Shown here: in pieces, positions 10,501 to 18,206 of the stretch | Numbering within the stretch: position 1 is the first letter of the stretch | Layout: each line of letters begins with the position of its first letter | NCBI RefSeq assembly: GCF_023618015.1 | Contig: NZ_JAJKBJ010000001.1 | Location: 62,001-126,000, forward strand | Direction of reading: 5' to 3' | DNA: 64,000 nucleotides | Origin: Legionella maioricensis | GTDB taxonomy: Bacteria > Pseudomonadota > Gammaproteobacteria > Legionellales > Legionellaceae | Notes under the pieces: model-generated | Databases searched by the model: none | The model's input: the letters and a program-made list of their open reading frames with translations, nothing else | What the model was told of the DNA's origin: nothing | Position numbers and translations under genes: made by a program

Positions 10501-10820
10501 TGTTTCATAATGAAACAGGAGCATGGATTATAGCCAGGCATCATAAAGAACGAAACGAATATGAATTACTGGTAGAGGTTCAGAACAACTTAGTCACCCG
10601 CATCATAGATCGTACTTTTGAAGACAATGGAGCACTTTGGATTATTGATTTTAAAACCGGAAAAGAAGATTTGATTGCCTCAAAAAAACATCAGGAACAA
10701 TTAAATGAGTATGGATATTATTTATCCAGCCGAACCGATCTTCCCATACAGTGCGGACTTTATTACCTGAATAACGGTCATTGGGTAACCTGGCAATATG
10801 AAGCAGCACTGATTGACTAG
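7584..10820 (+). CDS. AddA/RecB-like UvrD-family helicase with C-terminal PD-(D/E)XK nuclease
   Basis: This 1078-residue protein should unwind and cut double-stranded DNA ends during recombinational repair. It has all superfamily 1A helicase motifs: APAGSGKT (23-30), LTFTRKAA, LLVDEFQDTS, VGDPMQSIYRFR, the motif V-like MTIHKSKGLEFDTVFLP, and LLYVAVTRAK. The C-terminal RecB-type nuclease is visible as IIDRTF...LWIIDFKTGK...QLNEYGYYL, giving the Asp-(Asp-x-Lys)-Gln-Tyr pattern. It looks like the AddA subunit, but no AddB (or RecC/RecD) gene lies beside it; its only close partner is lysAC, 4 bp upstream. It may act with a distant AddB or alone. The frame is intact and the family call is firm; the exact complex is not. 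Confidence 0.88.
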   Translation: MTLIDSEQRSQATDPGLSFIVQAPAGSGKTEILTQRFLRLLSTVTAPEQIIALTFTRKAASEMRERIVLALQQAASDQQAASPHQQMTLDFAKQALSRSEQYQWDLLHQPNRLKVITIDSLCQSINHSIPLLEKQIAYPQITDTPESHYLNAARRCIQFAIETPEYQQAIKTLLLHVDNKQERLLSLFKTLLSQRDQWLSPLFQARAQKKSTFEQALRHIEQHELTRCKQSLPFHLAAEVTQLTRELAVIENNPDSPRYLLKEWNDFQQINQEIAAALSKTLLVGDNGFRKSFDHHVGLKQGICADADYRRLKAASKELLTQLNDHPDFLNSLLQVSQLPKPEYDQEQWEVLQALFVLLPLLVSHLHVFFSEHNEVDFTAISQQALTALGDEDNPTDLALYLDNAIHHLLVDEFQDTSITQFELLTKLVQGWQSNDGKTMFVVGDPMQSIYRFRQAEVGLFFRAKEQGIGPVQLKSLELRCNFRSTETIVNWVNHHFSKIFPQQVDIESGAVSFHPSVNVIKDKQLSAIHALQFKNREQEAENLIHLINKELKNNPDQTLAILVRSRTHLVEIINLLRQHQIPYQGTDIDLLANLEHLRDVWSLTHALLLPGNRLSWLAMLNSPYCGLSLNDILSIAQFNKNKSIYHALLQLDKIQQLSEEGRIRAGFFLQVMHQALSLRYRGRLSDWVAQTLKELHVENILNQSQLNDLDQLWALLDRYEQEGRLPDMHEFLMEFNKLYSQQATPSRLQIMTIHKSKGLEFDTVFLPGLGAQPNRGDNPMLRWLKIPTQNHGNLLLVSPIQAAHQERCALYDYLSQLEEEKNHYESQRLLYVAVTRAKSRLYLMDSSSKSSKGSFCSLLKHQEFLDIAHTALSEDTTFSLPQLTKLPLGFYSHNKLPSMTPLNAPVPELSAGIPRLIGIVAHRFLQWICDHHPQTIEQMPWNLARDEFKKLGFNQEMQQVALSTLQDQITQMFHNETGAWIIARHHKERNEYELLVEVQNNLVTRIIDRTFEDNGALWIIDFKTGKEDLIASKKHQEQLNEYGYYLSSRTDLPIQCGLYYLNNGHWVTWQYEAALID

Positions 10821-10876
10821 TGATTCATTAATTCCTGCGTTATCATGCTCTTTTTTGTATTAATAAGGTTAATCAA

Positions 10877-11950
10877 ATGACTGTGGAACACACTGTAACA
10901 AACCTTTTAGACTCATTAAAAGATCCTTTGCTAGGCTTAAATGGCAAAGAAATGAATTTACAGTATCATGTCGAGTCTACACCCAGTGAGCTTCTCATTA
11001 ATCTGACAGCCGGGTTTCCCAGTAGTTTATTAGAAAAAAACTTTAAGGCTTTGGCGCTTGTCAGTTTGCAAAATCAATTCCCTAATCACCAAATTACGCT
11101 CAAAATTAATCAATTTATCAGAGCTCACAAAACGCAAATGGTGGGCAAAGGGTTGCGGGGCGTTAAAAATACCATTGCTGTTGCCTCTGGTAAAGGAGGC
11201 GTGGGAAAATCTACGGTAACGGTTAACCTGGCGACAGCCTTGGCTCGATTAGGTGCTCGAGTTGGCATTTTGGATGCGGATATTTATGGCCCCAGTATGC
11301 CTTTAATGTTAGGGCAAACTGATCCAGTACAAATTAGTGGGGATTTTTATTTGCCAGTACAAGCCCATGGAATACAGGCGATGTCGATTGGTTACCTTAC
11401 AGGCAGTGATCAAACATTAATTTGGCGGGGACCAATGCTTGCCAAATCGTTAATCCAGATGTTAGATATCACCCTTTGGGATGAATTAGATTATTTATTT
11501 ATCGATTTACCGCCAGGAACTGGAGATATTCAACTTACTTTAGTACAAAAAATTCCTCTTACCGCAGCTATAGTCGTTACTACGCCACAAAATGTAGCTA
11601 CTTTGGATGCTCAAAAAGCGATTACTATGTTTGCTAAAACAGGGATTGATGTACTGGGAGTAATCGAAAATATGTCTACCCATATTTGCAGCCAATGTGG
11701 TCATGAAGAAGCAATATTTGGAGAAGGCGGAGCAGCTGCGCTTTGCGATACCCACCACAGTACTTTATTAGGACAATTGCCTCTAGACAGCCGTATCCGC
11801 CAACAATGTGATGAAGGGATACCTACGGCAACTCAACCACATGATGAATTAACGGATGCATTTATCAAAACAGCGCTACGCTCTGCTATTGAACTGGCAA
11901 AAAAACCAATCAATTATGCAGATAAATTCCCCAAAATTGTTGTTGAGTAA
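10877..11950 (+). CDS. apbC: Mrp/ApbC (NBP35-like) iron-sulfur carrier ATPase
   Basis: This 357-residue P-loop ATPase is thought to hold and transfer Fe-S clusters to apo-proteins in the cytoplasm. An N-terminal MIP18/DUF59-like domain (about 1-90) precedes the ATPase domain. That domain begins at KNTIAVASGKGGVGKST, the deviant Walker A of the MinD/Mrp class, followed by GILDADIYGPSMPLML and FIDLPPGTGDIQLT. A CxxC cluster-binding motif (HICSQCGHEE) is present. Length and order match the bacterial Mrp family (apbC/mrp). It is preceded by a normal AAGG-type ribosome binding site and stands alone. Confidence 0.93.
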   Translation: MTVEHTVTNLLDSLKDPLLGLNGKEMNLQYHVESTPSELLINLTAGFPSSLLEKNFKALALVSLQNQFPNHQITLKINQFIRAHKTQMVGKGLRGVKNTIAVASGKGGVGKSTVTVNLATALARLGARVGILDADIYGPSMPLMLGQTDPVQISGDFYLPVQAHGIQAMSIGYLTGSDQTLIWRGPMLAKSLIQMLDITLWDELDYLFIDLPPGTGDIQLTLVQKIPLTAAIVVTTPQNVATLDAQKAITMFAKTGIDVLGVIENMSTHICSQCGHEEAIFGEGGAAALCDTHHSTLLGQLPLDSRIRQQCDEGIPTATQPHDELTDAFIKTALRSAIELAKKPINYADKFPKIVVE

Positions 11951-12035
11951 TACGACGTTAGAAAGGTAGCTTAAATGTCATCAATTGGTCTATTACGAGC
12001 GTAGCCAGAGGGAGCACCAGATTTTTTATAATCGT

Positions 12036-12065
12036 AACCCGTATTAGCACAACGAAATACGGGTT
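12036..12065. repeat. Short inverted repeat, family C (CCCGTATTAG...ATACGGG)
   Basis: Nine-base arms AACCCGTAT (12036-12044) and ATACGGGTT (12057-12065) enclose a 12-nt loop. The sequence word CCCGTATTAGCnCA is shared with the larger palindrome at 60841-60938 and, in part, with 35705-35745. A further degenerate piece (TTACGTTGCACTAATACGG) follows at about 12110. The whole apbC-csiV gap of about 300 bp is otherwise featureless. Confidence 0.65.
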
Positions 12066-12247
12066 TCAAAACAACTTCAGAACTTATATAAAAACTATTC
12101 TCATATTACGTTGCACTAATACGGCTGCAACTGATGCAATATATCATAAGGGCCCGTGACCTAAATTTTTAAATCACTAATCTATTTTCTTCTATGTATT
12201 ATTTCGACTAGATGGTTATAATACAAAAAAATAAAAATGAGGAAGCC

Positions 12248-12790
12248 ATGTTAAGATTATTTATATTAACAATCAGTATTTTATACTCTTGCTTCGCTCT
12301 GGCTAAATCAAGCTACCAAGTTGATTTGATTGTTTTTGCCTACCCGCAAAATGGCGATAAAAACAGTAAGCTGGCCTTAGACTCGCCATTGATTCCAATC
12401 AGCAACAATGCAATTACTCTTAAAGCCGATTCAACCAAGCCTTATGGGTTACTCCCAGCGTCAAAATCAGGATTACGCGATCAATATTATTTACTCAGTC
12501 GAAAATCTCATTACCAAGTCCTGGGTCATTATTCATGGAAACAGCCGAGTAATAATCAAAACAGTGTTGCTTTACCTAATATCAGTCATAATGGATGGCA
12601 AATGCAGGGCACGGTTCGTGTGCGTCAAAGCAACTACTATCTGTTCGACGCGGATTTACAATTATCACCTCCGAATAATCCTCAATCTTCTTTTGTCGTG
12701 TCACAAAAACAACGGTTAAAAGGCAGTCAGGTTTATTTTCTCGATCACCCGCAAGTAGGCATGTTAATCAAAATACATAAATTAGCTTAA
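12248..12790 (+). CDS. CsiV-like periplasmic protein
   Basis: This exported protein of 180 residues has a signal peptide (MLRLFILTISILYSCFALA) and then SYQVDLIVFAYPQ, which matches the start of the CsiV/DUF-type family ('Y.VELIVF'). The C-terminal half has the other family hallmarks: LGHYSWKQP, GTVRVRQSNYYLFDADL and QVYFLDHPQVGMLIKI. In Vibrio, CsiV binds peptidoglycan and lipid II and is linked to the CspSR cell-wall response; that role here is by homology only. The frame opens at 12212, but GAGGAA at 12239-12244 places the start at the ATG 12248, directly before the signal peptide. The 3' end overlaps the convergent oxyR gene by 9 bp. Confidence 0.75.
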   Translation: MLRLFILTISILYSCFALAKSSYQVDLIVFAYPQNGDKNSKLALDSPLIPISNNAITLKADSTKPYGLLPASKSGLRDQYYLLSRKSHYQVLGHYSWKQPSNNQNSVALPNISHNGWQMQGTVRVRQSNYYLFDADLQLSPPNNPQSSFVVSQKQRLKGSQVYFLDHPQVGMLIKIHKLA

Positions 12791-13684
12791 AATTGATTTT
12801 AATTTGGGCGTAATTAATTGAATTATAAGATCTGCCAGAGCACGCAAGCATTTATTTTTTGGGGTACCCGAGCGCCAAAACAAAGCTAAAGTACGAGTAG
12901 GAACCGGCTCCTCAAAGGGAATACATTTTAATAAATCAGAAGACTCAGTACCTACAGCTAGTGCAGGTAATAAAGTTACTCCCATTCCGGCCTGTACCAT
13001 TAATCTTAGTGTCTCTAGGCTGGTGGCGGTAAAATCAGCCACTTCATTCGCCTTAGCCATTTGACAGACAGCCATAGCTTGATCACGTAAACAGTGTCCC
13101 TCGGCTAAAAGCATGACTTGCTGATTTGCCAAGTCGCTAATTGCAATATGTCGGGATTGAGCTAAAGGATGATTATGAGCACAGGTAAAATAAAAAGCTT
13201 CCTTAAACAAATGGTGATGAGCAAAATTGCTCGCAACCGGCTGAGCCATGATTGCAGCATCGATCTCCCCTCCTTCCAGCTTACTTATTAACCTATGGGT
13301 TTGCTCTTCCACCAACCATATTTTTAAATTAGGAAAAGTGTTTTTGATGGTGGGCATCACTGCAGGAAGTAAATAAGGGGCGACTGTGGGAATAACCCCT
13401 AAATGTAAATCACCGGCATAAGGATCTTGTGAATGTTGGGCTATTGCTTTCATCTCTTCACAAAGGATAAGTATTTTTTTAGCTTTAGATAACAACTCGT
13501 AGCCTTCATCAGTTAAAAAAACCTGTTTGTTGCTTCGCTCGAATAATGCCACTCCCAAGGTTTCTTCCAGCTTTTTAATTTGCATGCTTAAAGTAGGTTG
13601 ACTGATGTAGCAACGTTTAGCAGCCTCACCAAAATGTCTTAACTCTGCTAAAACCACAAAATAATTCAAGTCTCTTAAATTCAT
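12782..13684 (-). CDS. oxyR: LysR-type hydrogen peroxide sensor OxyR
   Basis: This transcription factor turns on antioxidant genes when peroxide drives formation of an intramolecular disulfide. It has 300 residues: an N-terminal winged helix (1-60, with SQPTLSMQIKKLEETLGVALFER) and a LysR-substrate domain. The peroxidatic and resolving cysteines are visible in EGHCLRDQAMAVC as Cys198 and Cys207, with the same nine-residue spacing as Cys199/Cys208 of the E. coli protein, which separates it from ordinary LysR regulators. It is divergent from an MFS transporter gene with a 157-bp shared gap, and convergent with the CsiV-like gene. Confidence 0.92.
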   Translation of the reverse strand: MNLRDLNYFVVLAELRHFGEAAKRCYISQPTLSMQIKKLEETLGVALFERSNKQVFLTDEGYELLSKAKKILILCEEMKAIAQHSQDPYAGDLHLGVIPTVAPYLLPAVMPTIKNTFPNLKIWLVEEQTHRLISKLEGGEIDAAIMAQPVASNFAHHHLFKEAFYFTCAHNHPLAQSRHIAISDLANQQVMLLAEGHCLRDQAMAVCQMAKANEVADFTATSLETLRLMVQAGMGVTLLPALAVGTESSDLLKCIPFEEPVPTRTLALFWRSGTPKNKCLRALADLIIQLITPKLKSILS

Positions 13685-13841
13685 AAGCCACTTCTTTCGA
13701 TTGGTATTATCTATTAATATAGCAAAATAATGTATATTATCCTATCGATAGAGTTTTACCCCTATTTTCTCTCAAAAATAACGTAAAAAAATTTACACCA
13801 CTCTTAATGTCCTATATATTCGCTTTTTTTCTGAGGATATG

Positions 13842-15113
13842 ATGGCATTAACAAACACAATGACTTCCAATAAATCAAGAACCATCATTTGGCTGGTTGG
13901 AGTCTCCTTCTTATTATTCCAATTCTTTTTGCAATTATCTTCAGGAATTATTATTGGTTCTATCATGCACGAGCAAAAACTTTCAGCGCTGTGTGCAGGT
14001 ATTTTAAGTAGTGCTTTTTACTATGTTTATACTTCTTTTCAGATTCCAGTAGGACTGCTTTTCGATCGTTATAATGCCCGAACCCTATTATCTGTAAATG
14101 CCGTCCTATGTGCGACAGGTTGTTTTCTGTTTGCTTCTGGCCAGTCAGTACTGACCCTGTTTCTAGGGCGGTTGATTATTGGCGCTGGCTCTTCTTTTGC
14201 TTTTGTGGGGCTGACCAATGTGCTGCGGCAGAATTATCCTCTGAAACAATATGCATTTATGATAGGAGTATCTGAAACTTTAGGATTTACTCTTACTGTC
14301 TTTGGAATGATCGGTATGGGTTCATTCATCGGTCATTTTGGCTGGCGCTATTTTATTGTTGGTGCGGGCATTCTAGGGCTATTGATTGCTCGCTTATGCT
14401 GGAAATACATTCCGAGTAATAAACCGGTAGTCACTACTCATCTTCACTATAAAAAACAACTCATTTTGATTTTAAAAAATAAGTTAGCCTGGGCTAATGG
14501 ACTATTTGTTTGTTTGGAGTTCTCGGTTATCACCGTTTTTGGCGCCATGTGGGCAGTTCCCTTTTTACAATTAAAACTGGATTGCAGCCTTAAAACAGCA
14601 AGCATTCTGACATCTATGATATTATTGGGAGCTGGCTTGAGTTGCCCTCTTTTTGGTCAATTATCAATTCGCTTCACTAACCGCAAACCATTAATCCATT
14701 TTTCATGTTTATCAACCGCAGCCTTACTACTTATCACGTTATATTTACCCATCCATAATATAATTTTGATCGGTTTTGTACTCTTCGCTATAGGACTTTG
14801 CTGCGGAGCTTACATGCTGGCTTACTCCATCTCAAATGAGTTGGCTCCTCCAGAGTCCTTAGCAACCTGCACTGGCTTTACTAATACTCTGGCCATGCTC
14901 TCTGCACCTCTTTTTCAACCTCTTATCGGCTATTTACTGGATCTTTTCAGCACTACACCCGGTCTATATACCTTAAAAGATTATCAAACGGCTCTTTTAA
15001 TCATTCCCATTTCCTTGGTCTTGGCCAGTATACTCGCTCAATTTCTTCCAGAAAAAGCAACACGAGATACCACCGCCCCCTCTTTAGTTCTTAATCCTGA
15101 CTTATTATCTTGA
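13842..15113 (+). CDS. Major facilitator superfamily transporter
   Basis: This inner-membrane secondary transporter of 423 residues has about 12 predicted membrane segments. The loop between segments 2 and 3 holds the MFS motif A as GLLFDRYNARTLL, and GRLIIGAGSSFAFVGLTNV is typical of segment 4. The protein resembles the many MFS carriers of Legionella (amino acid 'Pht' types and siderophore carriers), but I cannot assign a substrate. Tandem ATGs occur at 13839 and 13842; GAGG at 13833-13836 fits 13842 better. The gene is divergent from oxyR, so control by OxyR is possible but not shown by a clear operator. Confidence 0.85.
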   Translation: MALTNTMTSNKSRTIIWLVGVSFLLFQFFLQLSSGIIIGSIMHEQKLSALCAGILSSAFYYVYTSFQIPVGLLFDRYNARTLLSVNAVLCATGCFLFASGQSVLTLFLGRLIIGAGSSFAFVGLTNVLRQNYPLKQYAFMIGVSETLGFTLTVFGMIGMGSFIGHFGWRYFIVGAGILGLLIARLCWKYIPSNKPVVTTHLHYKKQLILILKNKLAWANGLFVCLEFSVITVFGAMWAVPFLQLKLDCSLKTASILTSMILLGAGLSCPLFGQLSIRFTNRKPLIHFSCLSTAALLLITLYLPIHNIILIGFVLFAIGLCCGAYMLAYSISNELAPPESLATCTGFTNTLAMLSAPLFQPLIGYLLDLFSTTPGLYTLKDYQTALLIIPISLVLASILAQFLPEKATRDTTAPSLVLNPDLLS

Positions 15114-15185
15114 TGTGGTTAACTGTAGTCCTCAATCTAAGAAAATATATTATTGGATTAAGCAAAAGAATATTATTTAGCCCCT

Positions 15186-16103
15186 TCACTTGCCAAAGGC
15201 CTTACCTTCGATATGATCAATAACCTCCTCTTTTTCACTCAACGGAGTATAAAGATTTTCTTGCGATGTCAATTTGCCATAGAGCTTAACTAGTTTGCCT
15301 ATCAATTTGGGAAAACTATCCTCAAGACCCATCTTATTTTTCACATTCTTATCATGCTGCCATCGAGTGATTACATCAGGTTCACCAAGTGTTCCATACG
15401 CTTTTTTGTGAGTTTTTTCGAAGGTGATTTTTGCCTTTTCCAGGTCTATTATATTTTTATTGAACTCCTTAATTAACTTACTCAGCTGAGGTGAAAATTC
15501 AGCGTTTTCACCTTCACGCAATTTTATTTTAAGGGTAATTAATTCAACAAAAATATTAAACAGCCATTGATAATGTACCAAATCAAAGTAAGCCATTTTA
15601 TAGCAAAGGCAAGGATTTAAATCGTGTTCCAGGAGTTTAATCGCTTGCTCTGAAGAGCAAGGGCTTTGAAATAAAGGCAGTTTTTTTTGAACAGTACTTT
15701 TAAAAAAAGGAATAAACGAATATTCAGTAGTTTCTATAACTGGGGACTTGGCACTTAATTCCTCATTTACCCACGGCATGGATTCTTTACAGAGAAAGAG
15801 ATTGAGTTTATATTGTCCTTCTGCCTGCTTAAGGTAAAAATCCAGTTTTTCTTCCTCTGTAGTTGCTACCCCAGTGTTTATAACCTCAATTTTTAGCCGG
15901 TCACTTTGAGACTGATAATGTTCTATAACAGTCTTAGGCTCCATATGATCAAATACCACAAACCTGGTTGTATGCGCCTTTCTAAACTCATCTTCATTGA
16001 GCAAAATAATTATATTATAAATGCCAGCCTTATCAAGTTGATGTAAGTGGCCAAAAGGAATGTTGATGTATTCTACATTCGATAAAATTACTGCGATTTT
16101 CAT
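15186..16103 (-). CDS. Hypothetical protein, candidate Dot/Icm effector
   Basis: I do not recognise this 305-residue soluble protein. It lacks a signal peptide or membrane segment and begins with a hydrophobic strand (MKIAVILSNVEYINIPFGHL) suggestive of an alpha/beta fold. The second half is lysine/glutamate-rich and probably helical (about residues 185-245). The last 20 residues include EKEEVIDHIEGKAFGK, with clustered glutamates and a hydrophobic residue at -3. That pattern resembles the E-block of Dot/Icm substrates, but it is weak evidence alone. It is monocistronic. A TATACT hexamer lies about 25-30 bp upstream on its strand, without a PmrA box. Function unknown. Confidence 0.6.
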   Translation of the reverse strand: MKIAVILSNVEYINIPFGHLHQLDKAGIYNIIILLNEDEFRKAHTTRFVVFDHMEPKTVIEHYQSQSDRLKIEVINTGVATTEEEKLDFYLKQAEGQYKLNLFLCKESMPWVNEELSAKSPVIETTEYSFIPFFKSTVQKKLPLFQSPCSSEQAIKLLEHDLNPCLCYKMAYFDLVHYQWLFNIFVELITLKIKLREGENAEFSPQLSKLIKEFNKNIIDLEKAKITFEKTHKKAYGTLGEPDVITRWQHDKNVKNKMGLEDSFPKLIGKLVKLYGKLTSQENLYTPLSEKEEVIDHIEGKAFGK

Positions 16104-16192
16104 CCCAGATTCTCAAAAACTATAATATAACGTTAAGTATAGCCCAAGGCTCTGAATGAGATTTATCAAATATAAAAATCCACTAGAAAGCA

Positions 16193-16230
16193 AGAGTTGC
16201 CTTGATGCGGTACCCCATCAAGGCAACTCT
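16193..16230. terminator. Perfect 15-bp inverted repeat, probable terminator of the msbA-lpxK operon
   Basis: Arms 16193-16207 and 16216-16230 are exactly complementary (AGAGTTGCCTTGATG) around an 8-nt loop. It lies 40 bp past the stop of the last gene of the minus-strand operon. The T-tract is weak (CTCTTGCTTTC), so termination may be partial or processing-related. Confidence 0.6.
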
Positions 16231-16270
16231 ACTTCTTTACGCCATTAGCGTATTATTGATAAGCTACATT

Positions 16271-17233
16271 TTAACTCGCGGCAGCGGCAGCTTCCTCGAT
16301 TGGCTCTTCCATTTGTGCAAAGGATTGTTCTGTGACAAAACAAAATCCTCTGGGGTTTTCTTTGGAAAATCCTGCGATAGAAAGCGGAGAATTATCTACC
16401 TCTTGCAATGTGTTTAATACCTTTAAATTCAGCTTGGGCAGCCCTAGACTAAGCAAACACTGATCTTTGGCTATGGATTTTATGGAAAGAAATTGCGACA
16501 TTTTTACCTTGTTGCCTAAAGCATCTCGCCAACCAGCTACAGCGGCACCGGTAGCATCAGCTTCTTTAAGATTAGCGGAATAAAATCCATTATCATCGCT
16601 CAGCCGGCAAAAGGTAGTACTAATATCATGTGATGATTTTTGGTGTTTACTAAACCATAATTTACCAAACCAGGCATTGTTTCCAGTAACAAACTGCTCT
16701 TTATTTCCTGTGCCCGTTTGCACATGGCCATTCAAACGACTGGTCTGCAACGCTTGTAACTCTACTCCTGGACGTAATACTAAAGTCTCATGGGCATTAT
16801 TAACATTAGCCTGTTTTAGCATATCTACTTTAAAATTAAAGCCTTTTTCATTTTCAGCTTTTACTCCAAAAACCCAACTATCATTAATCGGATTGTAACG
16901 AATAAAAGAACGTCCTACATGCCAATTAAGCTGGGTCGATTTATCTATTTTCTCACTGCCTTCATAAAATAATACCAACTTATTTGTTTGCCCATCAATC
17001 AAAGCTGTTTTGGCATGAAAATCAGAACCCTGTCGCTGGATTTGAAAGAAATAACCGTATCGTTCACCACTTTCATTGGTAACCATACCAGAAAAAGTCC
17101 AACTTCCCACCGTAGGCTCAACCGGTTGAAGTATTTTCTCAGGCTCTATCTCTGTTCCTTCAACTGCATATACGCCCGTACTAATAAATAGAATTATGAA
17201 AAATAAGACAGACCAAATTCTAATTAGCATCAT
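16271..17233 (-). CDS. Exported protein of unknown function coupled to lpxK
   Basis: This protein of 320 residues has an N-terminal signal/anchor segment (IWSVLFFIILFISTGVYA) and a beta-rich mature part starting EGTEIEPEKIL. The stretch WTFSGMVTNESGERYGYFFQIQ, followed later by LNWHVGRSFIRYNP, is reminiscent of AttH/CrtC-type lipocalin-like secreted proteins, but I hold that only as a weak suggestion. Four cysteines are present in the second half of the precursor. The C-terminus ends in an alanine tract (EEAAAAAS). Its ATG is one base after the lpxK stop, so it is translationally coupled to lpxK and is the third gene of the msbA-lpxK operon. Context suggests a role in envelope or lipid A physiology. 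Confidence 0.65.
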   Translation of the reverse strand: MMLIRIWSVLFFIILFISTGVYAVEGTEIEPEKILQPVEPTVGSWTFSGMVTNESGERYGYFFQIQRQGSDFHAKTALIDGQTNKLVLFYEGSEKIDKSTQLNWHVGRSFIRYNPINDSWVFGVKAENEKGFNFKVDMLKQANVNNAHETLVLRPGVELQALQTSRLNGHVQTGTGNKEQFVTGNNAWFGKLWFSKHQKSSHDISTTFCRLSDDNGFYSANLKEADATGAAVAGWRDALGNKVKMSQFLSIKSIAKDQCLLSLGLPKLNLKVLNTLQEVDNSPLSIAGFSKENPRGFCFVTEQSFAQMEEPIEEAAAAAS

Positions 17234-17234
17234 A

Positions 17235-18206
17235 TTAGCAATAACCTTTTAATTGTTGATGTGACCACAGTGCCTGCCAAAATGCATCATTCAAATGGGC
17301 CTCCACTGGCAAATAATACAGCCTATCGGAATTAAAGGAACGACATTTTACGGCATCCTTTTCCGTCATGATAATTAAAGACTCCGAATGGTTTAAATCA
17401 TGGGATTTAAACTGATAATGATCAGGGTAAGAATACGAATTGAATTCTATCCCTAATTGACTCAAAGTGGAATAAAAACGTTGTGGATTTCCAATAGCCG
17501 CAACAGCTGCAATTGTGCCACTTATAGAATCAGGATTAATTTCTTCTTGAGTAGACAGTTTTATTATTTTACCAGGTATTAAATTCATTGGATAAGCATT
17601 TTCCCAAATGCCCTCGTTAACGACAATGAAATCCACCTGTTTTAAGCGTGCATCTGATTCTCTTAATGGCCCTGCGGGTAAGCATAAGCCATTACCTAGA
17701 CCTCTTATTCCATCAATAACCGCAATTTCAATAGCTCGCCCCATTCTATAATGTTGCAATCCATCATCACTAATAATAATCTGGGCCTGATGTTTTTTTA
17801 AAAGATAGTCTACTGCCTCAGTACGTGCAGGAGAGATAATTACAGGACAATGGGTTTTTTGAGCGATCATCAAAGGCTCATCCCCTACCTGCTCCGCAGA
17901 ATCATTTAATTGAATCTCATAGGGATAATGCTGAATTTTTGCACCATAACCACGACTGACTATCCCAACCCTTAAACCTTTTTGCTGCATTTTTTTTGCC
18001 AATTCAATCACTAAAGGGGTTTTACCAACCCCACCCACTGTCAAGTTACCCACCACGATAAGCGGCACAGGACAACTAACCTGGCAAAAATGTTGTAGAT
18101 ACCAACGTCTGACTCGAGTAATAAATTGATACCCCCAAGACAAGGGTCGCAGCACCCATTGTAAGGGGTGTTTACCGTACCATAATTTATCAAGAGTTAA
18201 GGGCAT
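17235..18206 (-). CDS. lpxK: Tetraacyldisaccharide 4'-kinase
   Basis: LpxK phosphorylates the 4' position of the lipid A disaccharide at the inner membrane (Raetz pathway). It has 323 residues. The P-loop is in [19 protein letters not shown], followed by VGIVSRGYG and the DDGLQHY motif that holds the catalytic aspartates. [10 protein letters not shown]-like sequence is present as [11 protein letters not shown]. The longest frame starts with a TTG; the ATG at 18206 overlaps the msbA stop by one base (TGATG), a coupling arrangement, so the ATG is chosen. The order msbA-lpxK is conserved in many gammaproteobacteria. Confidence 0.96.
   Translation of the reverse strand: MPLTLDKLWYGKHPLQWVLRPLSWGYQFITRVRRWYLQHFCQVSCPVPLIVVGNLTVGGVGKTPLVIELAKKMQQKGLRVGIVSRGYGAKIQHYPYEIQLNDSAEQVGDEPLMIAQKTHCPVIISPARTEAVDYLLKKHQAQIIISDDGLQHYRMGRAIEIAVIDGIRGLGNGLCLPAGPLRESDARLKQVDFIVVNEGIWENAYPMNLIPGKIIKLSTQEEINPDSISGTIAAVAAIGNPQRFYSTLSQLGIEFNSYSYPDHYQFKSHDLNHSESLIIMTEKDAVKCRSFNSDRLYYLPVEAHLNDAFWQALWSHQQLKGYC

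Noticed and set aside
12212-12247. Upstream 12-codon extension of the CsiV-like gene
   Set aside because: It would place charged residues before a clear signal peptide, and GAGGAA at 12239-12244 fits the ATG at 12248.
13685-13841. OxyR operator between oxyR and the MFS gene
   Set aside because: ATAG/CTAT words occur (for example CTATCGATAG near 13742-13751), but the four-element spacing of the OxyR consensus is not convincingly met in this AT-rich stretch.
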